DNA of 64,000 bases from Streptomyces eurythermus (GTDB lineage Bacteria > Actinomycetota > Actinomycetes > Streptomycetales > Streptomycetaceae). A model generated the notes under the pieces. The model was not told the origin of the DNA, searched no databases, and worked only from the letters and a program-made list of their open reading frames with translations. The DNA is taken from assembly GCF_014649115.1 (NCBI RefSeq), contig NZ_BMSK01000007.1:248525-312524 (forward strand), in the 5' to 3' direction. Positions 55,553 through 61,838 of the stretch are shown here, piece by piece (position 1 is the first letter of the stretch; each line of letters starts with the position of its first letter). The position numbers and the translations under genes are program-made.

Positions 55553-57147
55553 TGCGTCCGATGGCCCAGATCGCGATGGTGATGAACCTCGACAAGTGCA
55601 TCGGCTGCCACACCTGTTCGGTCACCTGCAAACAGGCGTGGACCAACCGGCGCGGCATGGAGTACGTCTGGTTCAACAACGTGGAGACCCGCCCCGGGCA
55701 GGGCTATCCGCGCCGCTACGAGGACCAGGAGAAGTGGCGCGGCGGCTGGGAGCTGAACCGGCGCGGCGCGCTCACCCTCAAGGCCGGCGGCCGGTTCAGG
55801 AAGCTCGCCGGGATCTTCTCCAACCCCCGGCTCCCGGAGATCAAGGACTACTACGAACCCTGGACGTACGAGTACCGCAACCTCACCGACGCCCCGCTCG
55901 GCGACGACTACCCGGTGGCCCGGCCGGTGTCGTCGATCACCGGGGAGCCGATGAAGATCGAGTGGTCCTCGAACTGGGACGACAACCTCGGCGGCGCCCC
56001 CGCCTACGGCGACCTGGACCCGATGGTGGAACGCCTGCGCCAAGAGGCGTCCGACAAGGTGCGGTTCGCCTACGAGCAGACGTTCATGTTCTATCTGCCG
56101 CGGATCTGCGAGCACTGCCTGAACCCCTCGTGCGTGGCCTCCTGCCCGTCCGGGGCGATGTACAAGCGGGCCGAGGACGGCATCGTCCTGGTCGACCAGG
56201 ACCACTGCCGGGGCTGGCGGATGTGCGTGACCGGATGCCCGTACAAGAAGGTGTACTTCAACCACGCCACCGGCAAGGCCGAGAAGTGCACCCTGTGCTA
56301 CCCGCGGATCGAGGTCGGCCTGCCGACGGTGTGCTCGGAGACCTGCGTGGGCCGGCTGCGCTACCTCGGGGTCCTGCTGTACGACGCCGACAAGGTGACC
56401 GCCGCCGCCTCCGTACCGGACGACAAGGACCTGTACGAGGCCCAGTTGGGCGTGTTCCTCGACCCGGACGACCCCAAGGTGCTGCGCGCCTGCGAGGACG
56501 CCGGCATCCCCCGCGAGTGGACCGAGGCGGCCCGCCGCTCGCCCGTGCACGCGCTGGTCAGCCGGTACCGGGTGGCGCTGCCGCTGCATCCCGAGTACCG
56601 GACGATGCCGATGGTCTGGTACATCCCGCCGCTGTCGCCGGTGGTGGACGCGCTGTCCGCCACCGGGCACGACGGGGAGGACGCGGGCAACCTGTTCGGC
56701 GCCATCGACACCCTGCGCATCCCGCTGGAGTACCTGGCGGAGATGTTCACGGCGGGCGACACCGGGCCGGTACGGGCCTCGCTGGAGAAGCTCGCCGCGA
56801 TGCGCTCCCACATGCGCGCCCTCAACCTCGGTGAGACACCGGACCCTGAGACCGCGTCGGCGGCCGGTATGCGCCCGGCCGACATCGAGGCCCTGTACCG
56901 GCTGCTGGCCATCGCCAAGTACGAGGAGCGGTACGTCATCCCGACCGCCGCCGTCGGGGACGCCCGCCGGCTGGAGGAGTCGGCGGTGCCCGCCGGGTGC
57001 AGCCTCGACCACCCGGGCGGACCCGGCATGGGCGGCGACGGGCCGTTCGGCCGGGACTCCGGCCGCAGACGGCTCCCGCTGGTGTCGGTGGAGAACTTCC
57101 ACCTGCTGCGCAGACGCCAGACCTCGGACGACGCGGAGGAGGCCTGA
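55552..57147 (+). CDS. narH: Respiratory nitrate reductase beta subunit
   Basis: A 531-aa iron-sulfur electron-transfer subunit. Four cysteine clusters are seen: CIGCHTCSVTC near 15, CEHCLNPSCVASCPSGA near 185, CRGWRMCVTGCPYKK near 218 (the tryptophan replacing cysteine marks the [3Fe-4S] centre), and CTLCYPRIEVGLPTVCSETC near 245. The NarH-specific C-terminal domain completes it. It carries electrons from haem b of NarI to NarG. The start overlaps the narG stop and the stop overlaps the narJ start, so subunits are made in step. Confidence 0.97.
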   Translation: MRPMAQIAMVMNLDKCIGCHTCSVTCKQAWTNRRGMEYVWFNNVETRPGQGYPRRYEDQEKWRGGWELNRRGALTLKAGGRFRKLAGIFSNPRLPEIKDYYEPWTYEYRNLTDAPLGDDYPVARPVSSITGEPMKIEWSSNWDDNLGGAPAYGDLDPMVERLRQEASDKVRFAYEQTFMFYLPRICEHCLNPSCVASCPSGAMYKRAEDGIVLVDQDHCRGWRMCVTGCPYKKVYFNHATGKAEKCTLCYPRIEVGLPTVCSETCVGRLRYLGVLLYDADKVTAAASVPDDKDLYEAQLGVFLDPDDPKVLRACEDAGIPREWTEAARRSPVHALVSRYRVALPLHPEYRTMPMVWYIPPLSPVVDALSATGHDGEDAGNLFGAIDTLRIPLEYLAEMFTAGDTGPVRASLEKLAAMRSHMRALNLGETPDPETASAAGMRPADIEALYRLLAIAKYEERYVIPTAAVGDARRLEESAVPAGCSLDHPGGPGMGGDGPFGRDSGRRRLPLVSVENFHLLRRRQTSDDAEEA

Positions 57148-57641
57148 TGCCCTCGGACGCGGTGCTCTACCAGGCGGCGGCCCTGTGCCTGACCTACCCG
57201 GACGACGACCTCATCGCCCGGCTGCCGCTGCTGCGCGAAGCCGCCCCGCAGCTGCGGGAGTTCACCGACCACGCGGCCGTCACCCCGCTGCTGGACCTGG
57301 CCGCGCACTACGTGGAGGTCTTCGACCTCAAGAACCGGCACAGCCTGTACCTGAGCTGGTGGCACGACGGCGACACCCGGCGGCGCGGGATGTCCCTGGT
57401 GCGCTTCAAGGACGTCTACCGCCGCCACGGCCTGGAGTTCAGCGGCGAGGAGCTGCCCGACTTCCTGCCGGCCGTGCTGGAGTTCACCGCGCGGACCGGC
57501 GAGACCGGCCTGCTGACGGAGCACCGTAGCGGCCTGGAGCAGTTGCGCACCCGGCTGGCCGGCTGCGGCACCCCGTACGCGGGCGTCCTGGACGCGGTCT
57601 GCGCCGCCCTGCCCGCCTCCCACCCCGGAGCACGCCGATGA
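57147..57641 (+). CDS. narJ: Nitrate reductase molybdenum cofactor assembly chaperone
   Basis: A 164-aa NarJ/TorD-type chaperone that inserts the molybdenum cofactor into NarG and does not stay in the final enzyme. Family features are LYQAAALCLTYPDDDLIARL at the N terminus, AAHYVEVFDLKNRHSLYLSW and DTRRRGMSLVRFKDVYRRHG followed by PDFLPAVLEF. It is shorter than E. coli NarJ (about 236 aa), as is common in actinobacteria. It overlaps narH by one base and narI by four. Confidence 0.95.
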   Translation: MPSDAVLYQAAALCLTYPDDDLIARLPLLREAAPQLREFTDHAAVTPLLDLAAHYVEVFDLKNRHSLYLSWWHDGDTRRRGMSLVRFKDVYRRHGLEFSGEELPDFLPAVLEFTARTGETGLLTEHRSGLEQLRTRLAGCGTPYAGVLDAVCAALPASHPGARR

Positions 57642-58360
57642 CCGTCCTGCTGTGGGGCGCCCTGCCCTACGTCGCCCTCGCCCTGCTGGTGGCCGGCCTC
57701 GTCTGGCGCTACCGCTACGACAAGTACGGCTGGACCACCCGCTCCTCGCAGGTGTACGAGTCACGGCTGCTGAACATCGCCTCCCCGGTCTTCCACTACG
57801 GCATCCTGTTCGTGCTGGCGGGACACCTGGTGGGGCTGTTCGTGCCGGTGTCCTGGACGGAGACGTTCGGCGTGGACGAGCACGCCTACCACCTGATGTC
57901 GCTGTACGGCGGGACGGCGGCCGGCGTGCTGACGGTCGCCGGGGTCGGACTGCTCGTCTACCGCCGCCGCACCCGCGCCCCCGTCTTCCGGGCCACCACG
58001 GCCAACGACAAGGCGATGTACCTGCTGCTGCTCGGCGCGATCGTGCTGGGCATGGTCGCCAAGCTGACGCACACCGGCGGCAACGGGTACGACTACCGGA
58101 GCACCATCGCCCCCTGGGCGCGTGGTCTGTTCACCCTCCGGCCGGAGACGGGGCTGATGACGGGCGTGCCGGTGCTGTACCAGGCGCACGCGGTGGTGGG
58201 CATGGTGCTGATCGCGTTCGTGCCGTACAGCCGGCTGGTGCACATGTTCAGCGCGCCGGTGCAGTACCTGTTCCGGCCGTACGTGGTCTACCGCACCCGG
58301 GACCCCCGCCGGCTCGGCCCGCGTCCGGAGCGGCGGGGCTGGGAGCGGCTGGGCGGCTGA
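57638..58360 (+). CDS. narI: Respiratory nitrate reductase gamma subunit, cytochrome b
   Basis: A 240-aa membrane anchor with five transmembrane helices that oxidises menaquinol and holds two b haems. Likely haem histidines are in SPVFHYGILFVLAGHLVGLF (near 50-62) and VLYQAHAVVGMVLIAFVPYS (near 187). The C terminus is Arg-rich on the cytosolic side. The ATG overlaps the narJ stop (ATGA). It is the last gene of narGHJI and is followed by a strong bidirectional terminator before convergent osmC. Confidence 0.96.
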   Translation: MTVLLWGALPYVALALLVAGLVWRYRYDKYGWTTRSSQVYESRLLNIASPVFHYGILFVLAGHLVGLFVPVSWTETFGVDEHAYHLMSLYGGTAAGVLTVAGVGLLVYRRRTRAPVFRATTANDKAMYLLLLGAIVLGMVAKLTHTGGNGYDYRSTIAPWARGLFTLRPETGLMTGVPVLYQAHAVVGMVLIAFVPYSRLVHMFSAPVQYLFRPYVVYRTRDPRRLGPRPERRGWERLGG

Positions 58361-58373
58361 GCGCCCGGACACA

Positions 58374-58410
58374 GCGGTGCCGCGCCCCGCCGGCCGGGGC
58401 GCGGCACCGC
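58374..58410. terminator. Bidirectional terminator between narI and osmC
   Basis: A perfect 16-bp stem (58374-58389 with 58395-58410) encloses a 5-nt loop. It lies 13 bp past the narI stop and 15 bp past the convergent osmC-like stop, so it should end both transcripts. It is the longest perfect hairpin I found in the window. Confidence 0.88.
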
Positions 58411-58425
58411 CGGGCCGTGCGGGCG

Positions 58426-58851
58426 TCAGGCCAGCTCGGCCGTCAGGGTGATCGTCGTACCGGCCAGGGCCTGGCTGACCGGGCAGTTCTTCTTGGCGTC
58501 CTCGGCCGCCGAGACGAAGCCCTGCTCGTCCAGACCCGGCACCTCGCCGCGCACGGTGAGGTGGATGCCGGTGATGCCCGTGCCCGGCTGGAAGGTGACG
58601 TCGGCCTTGGTCTCCAGCCGGGTGGGCGGGGTGCCCGCGCCGGTCAGACCGTGCGAGAGGGCCATGGAGAAGCAGCTGGAGTGGGCGGCGGCGATCAGCT
58701 CCTCGGGGCTGGTCTTGCCATTGGCCTGCTCGGCGCGCGAGGGCCACGACACCGGCTGCTCGCCGATGCCGGAGGAGTCGAAGGTGACGGTGCCGCTGCC
58801 CGAGGTCAGCTCGCCTTCCCAGACGGTGTGCGCGGTGCGCGTGGTTGCCAC
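58426..58851 (-). CDS. osmC: OsmC-family peroxiredoxin
   Basis: A 141-aa OsmC-type protein that reduces organic hydroperoxides using two cysteines. Both are present: the peroxidatic one in AAAHSSCFSMALSHGL (near 60) and the resolving one in DAKKNCPVSQALAGT (near 124). The length is typical, and it would act as a dimer in the cytosol. The GTG at 58851 has GGAAG 4 nt upstream. A GGGTAC hexamer lies 41-46 bp upstream (58892-58897) but no -35 box fits at the usual distance, so stress-sigma control is possible but not supported here. Confidence 0.93.
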   Translation of the reverse strand: MATTRTAHTVWEGELTSGSGTVTFDSSGIGEQPVSWPSRAEQANGKTSPEELIAAAHSSCFSMALSHGLTGAGTPPTRLETKADVTFQPGTGITGIHLTVRGEVPGLDEQGFVSAAEDAKKNCPVSQALAGTTITLTAELA

Positions 58852-58983
58852 GTTGCTTCCTTTCGCGAGGATCGCGGTTGCCGGGTTCCCGGTACCCCTA
58901 TCCGATCACATCCGGGCCCCTCGCACGCCCGAAGACCGGCTCCGCCGGGTGAACGGCGGGTGATGCCGAGGCGCCGGGGCCGG

Positions 58984-59808
58984 TCAGCCGGCGAGCGCGC
59001 GCAGATGGTCGGCGGTGGCCCGGTCCGCCGGCAGGAGGGTCTCGACGGCGAGTTCGGCGACCGTGATGTCCATCGGCGTGTTGAACGTGGAGATCGAGGA
59101 CACGAACGACAGGATCCGTCCGGCGTGCTCCACCCGCAGCGGCAGCGCGAAGTACGGGACCGGCTCCACCGGTTCGGCATCCGGCTCCTCCTCGGGCACC
59201 GGATAGGCCGCCACCTCCTCGTACAGCGCCCGCAGCCGGTCCGAGCGGTGCAGGGCGATCTCCCGCTCCATCTGGGCCAGCAGATGCCCGCGCCACTGAC
59301 GCAGATTCAGGATGCGCGGCGCCAGCCCCTCCGGGTGCAGCGTCAGCCGCATGGCGTTCGGCGCCGGCGACAGCAGCTTCTCCGGCACCCCCGCCAGCAG
59401 CATCTCGACGCCCCGGTTGGCGGCGACGACCGTGTACCCGGCGTCGACCACCAGCGCGGGGTAGGGCTCATAGCCCCGGATGAGCCGCTCCAGCCCGTCC
59501 CGCAAGCCCTCCAGCGCCGGAGCGTCCAGCGGGGTCTCCGCATAGCGCGGGGCGTAACCGGCCGCCAGCAGCAGGGCGTTGCGCTCGCGCACCGGCACCT
59601 GGAGCCGCTCCGCCAGCCGCAGCACCATCTCCTCGCTCGGCCGGGACCGCCCGGTCTCGATGAAGCTGATGTGCCGCGCCGAGGAGCCCGCCCGCAGCGC
59701 CAGCTCCAGCTGGGAGACGCGGCGCCGCTCGCGCCAGGCGCGCAGCAACGGGCCGACACCGGGGCCGGCGGCGGGGGAGACGGGGCGGGCGGAGGCGGCA
59801 ACCGACAT
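58984..59808 (-). CDS. XRE-family regulator with MmyB-like ligand-binding domain
   Basis: A 274-aa regulator. Residues about 20-75 form a helix-turn-helix (LLRAWRERRRVSQLELALRA, then SSARHISFIETGRSRPSEEM). Residues about 90-270 are the MmyB-like domain (GYEPYPALVVDAGYTVVAAN, then RGVEMLLAG), a PAS-like fold thought to bind fatty acids or other ligands. The ATG at 59808 is preceded by a -10-like TAGGGT 7 nt upstream and no ribosome site, so it is probably leaderless. It is divergent from the pterin dehydratase gene. Targets unknown. Confidence 0.88.
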   Translation of the reverse strand: MSVAASARPVSPAAGPGVGPLLRAWRERRRVSQLELALRAGSSARHISFIETGRSRPSEEMVLRLAERLQVPVRERNALLLAAGYAPRYAETPLDAPALEGLRDGLERLIRGYEPYPALVVDAGYTVVAANRGVEMLLAGVPEKLLSPAPNAMRLTLHPEGLAPRILNLRQWRGHLLAQMEREIALHRSDRLRALYEEVAAYPVPEEEPDAEPVEPVPYFALPLRVEHAGRILSFVSSISTFNTPMDITVAELAVETLLPADRATADHLRALAG

Positions 59809-59915
59809 ACCCGTGACCCTAGTCGAGGCCCGGCACACGTCGGTCCGCCGTCCGTACCCCGGCCGTGGCAGGCTGGGTGGCGCACCCCCCCCCGCATGGA
59901 AAGGAGCGAACGGTC

Positions 59916-60221
59916 ATGGCCGTAGCACCGCTGTCGCAGCAGGAGATCGAGGACCGCCTGGCCGACTTGCCCGGCTGGTCGGTGCGGGACGGGCGGCTCA
60001 CCCGGACCTACCGGCTCGGCTCGCACTTCGCGGCCGCCGCGCTGGTGGTGCACATCGCCGGCATCCAGGACGAGCTGGACCACCACTCCGACCTGACCCT
60101 CGGCTACGACTCCGTGGCCCTCGGCGTGAACACCCACAGCGCGGGCGGCGCCCTCACCGCCAAGGACTTCGAACTGGCCCGCAGGGTGGAGGACATCGCC
60201 CCAGGCCACGGGGCACACTGA
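59916..60221 (+). CDS. Pterin-4a-carbinolamine dehydratase
   Basis: A 101-aa enzyme that dehydrates 4a-hydroxytetrahydropterins, normally recycling the cofactor of aromatic amino-acid hydroxylases. Family features are LPGWSVRDGRLTRTYRLGSH at the N terminus and the active-site block ELDHHSDLTLGYDSVALGVN with two adjacent histidines. No hydroxylase is nearby, and bacterial members sometimes serve in molybdopterin or other pterin metabolism. AAAGGAG lies 9 nt before the ATG at 59916. A run of nine C bases (59885-59893) sits just upstream in the leader. A methyltransferase follows after 5 bp. Confidence 0.93.
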   Translation: MAVAPLSQQEIEDRLADLPGWSVRDGRLTRTYRLGSHFAAAALVVHIAGIQDELDHHSDLTLGYDSVALGVNTHSAGGALTAKDFELARRVEDIAPGHGAH

Positions 60222-60226
60222 GCGAT

Positions 60227-60982
60227 GTGCTCGATTACGAGAAGGAAGCCGAGGGCTACGACGCCCTGCGCGGCGGCGAGGCCCGGGCCGAGGCCGCCGC
60301 ACGCACCGTCCTCGGCCTGATACCCCCCGGGCCCGGACGCCTCCTCGACGTCGCCTGCGGCACCGGGATCGTCACCCGGCGGCTCGCCGCCGCGCGCCCC
60401 GGGCTGCGGGTGACCGGCGCCGACCTCACCCCCGCGATGCTCCGCCGGGCGGCGGCCCGGCTGCCCGGCGCGGTCGTCCGGGCCGACAGCCGCCGACTGC
60501 CCTTCTCCGACGGCACGTTCGACGCCGTCACGACCATCTGGCTGCTGCACCTGCTGGACGACCCCGCGGACCTGCGCGCGGTCGTCGCCGAGTGTGCCCG
60601 GGTGCTGCGGCCCGGCGGGGTGTACGTCACCACCGTCGACAAGGCCGCCGCGCACAACGTCGGCAGTGACATCGACGCGGTCCTCGCCGACCGCCCGCGC
60701 CGGCCCGCGGCCGACGCCCCCGCCGCCGTCACCGCCGAGGCCGCCCGGCACGGGCTGCGGCCCGCCGGGCACGGCTCCTTCCGCAGCCCCGGGCAGGGCC
60801 GCAGCCCCCGCCGGACCATCGCCGACCTGCGCCGGGGCTGGTTCACCCTGCTGCCGCCCGGCGAGCCGCGCACCGAGGAGTTCGCCGCCCGGCTGGCCGC
60901 GCTCCCCGACCAGGACCGTCCGCGCGCCGACCCGCTCTTCGGCGTGCGCGCGTTCCGGAAAGCGGCGCCCGCCTCGCCCTGA
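60227..60982 (+). CDS. SAM-dependent methyltransferase (UbiE/type 11)
   Basis: A 251-aa class I methyltransferase. Motif I LLDVACGTGIVTRRLAAARP is near residue 39, VTGADLTPAMLRRAA gives motif II, then RLPFSDGTFDAVTTIWLLHL and RVLRPGGVYVTTVD. The acceptor is unknown. The GTG at 60227 is five bases after the pterin dehydratase stop; no separate ribosome site is clear, so it is probably translated by coupling. An ATG two bases earlier is out of frame. Confidence 0.87.
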   Translation: MLDYEKEAEGYDALRGGEARAEAAARTVLGLIPPGPGRLLDVACGTGIVTRRLAAARPGLRVTGADLTPAMLRRAAARLPGAVVRADSRRLPFSDGTFDAVTTIWLLHLLDDPADLRAVVAECARVLRPGGVYVTTVDKAAAHNVGSDIDAVLADRPRRPAADAPAAVTAEAARHGLRPAGHGSFRSPGQGRSPRRTIADLRRGWFTLLPPGEPRTEEFAARLAALPDQDRPRADPLFGVRAFRKAAPASP

Positions 60983-61094
60983 GCCGTGGTGACGGCGCTA
61001 CCAGGCCCCCGGACACGATTCCATCACGGAGTTTTCACATTCCGCTTCGAGAGGGGATCATGCGAAGATCACACGGCACGTCCCAGGGGGGCCC

Positions 61095-61787
61095 ATGAGC
61101 ACCGACTTCACACCACCGCCCATGCCGGGCTACGGACCGCCGGTCCCGCCGCCGCCCGTACCGCCGAGGAAGCCCCGTACCGCGCTCATCGCCGTGGCGG
61201 CGGCCGTCGTCGCCGCCGCGGTCTCGGCCCTGGTCACGGTGGGGGTCAGCGGAGACGCCGAGGCCAAGCCGGCGCCCACCGTGACCGTCACCGAGACCGC
61301 CGCCGCGGGCGCGGACGGCGCCGACGCCGACGACGACGCGGCGGCGGCCGACGACGAGGAAGCCACGGACAGCGAGGACGGCGGGGAGGAGGACGGCGTC
61401 TACGCCCTGGACGACACCGCCGTCTACGAGCCGGCCACCGAGGTCGCCCTCTCCGACTTCAAGCGCTCCGTGACCGGCGAGTACGCCGAGCCGGAGAACA
61501 CGCCGTACCTCCAGTTCACCGTGAAGGTGAAGAACGGCGGCAAGAAGGCCCTCGACATCACGCAGCTCACCGTCAACTGCTCCTACGGCAAGGACGGCAA
61601 GAGCAGCGACTCGGTCTTCGACTCCGAAGCCGGCCTGGAGGGCGGCCCGGAGACCAAGCTGCTCCCGGGCCGCTCCCTGAACGTGCCGTGGGGCTGTGAA
61701 CTGCCCAAGGGGGAGAAGCTCATCCAGATCGAGGTCAGCCCCGACTTCGAATCGGACGCGGCGATCTTCACCGGCACCGTCAAGTAG
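61095..61787 (+). CDS. Single-pass membrane-anchored protein with DUF4352-like domain
   Basis: A 230-aa protein. A Pro-rich cytosolic lead (residues 1-28) is followed by one transmembrane helix (TALIAVAAAVVAAAVSALVT, about 29-52), an acidic Ala/Asp/Glu linker (about 60-105) and an extracytoplasmic beta-sandwich of the DUF4352 type (about 115-230; YLQFTVKVKNGGKKALDITQ, then LTVNCSYG). Such proteins are common Streptomyces surface proteins of unknown role. The start is preceded by GGGGGG. It converges on the GH74 gene, with a hairpin in between. Confidence 0.82.
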   Translation: MSTDFTPPPMPGYGPPVPPPPVPPRKPRTALIAVAAAVVAAAVSALVTVGVSGDAEAKPAPTVTVTETAAAGADGADADDDAAAADDEEATDSEDGGEEDGVYALDDTAVYEPATEVALSDFKRSVTGEYAEPENTPYLQFTVKVKNGGKKALDITQLTVNCSYGKDGKSSDSVFDSEAGLEGGPETKLLPGRSLNVPWGCELPKGEKLIQIEVSPDFESDAAIFTGTVK

Positions 61788-61791
61788 GGGA

Positions 61792-61831
61792 CCCGGCGGG
61801 GATGCCGCTCGTGGCCGGCACCCCCGCCGGG
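61792..61831. terminator. Bidirectional hairpin between DUF4352 and GH74 genes
   Basis: A 10-bp perfect outer stem (CCCGGCGGGG, 61792-61801, with 61822-61831) is continued inward, after one mismatch, by TGCC/GGCA. It begins 5 bp after the plus-strand stop and ends 8 bp from the minus-strand stop. Confidence 0.75.
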
Positions 61832-61838
61832 CCGCTCG

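Noticed and set aside
58892..58897. GGGTAC upstream of osmC as a sigma-B-like promoter
   Set aside because: The hexamer is well placed, but no acceptable -35 box is found at 13-17 bp spacing, so I did not count it in the promoter family.
59885..59893. Run of nine C bases as a phase-variation tract
   Set aside because: It lies in the untranslated leader 22 bp before the pterin dehydratase start and outside any reading frame, so slippage would not switch a protein. An effect on promoter spacing cannot be shown.
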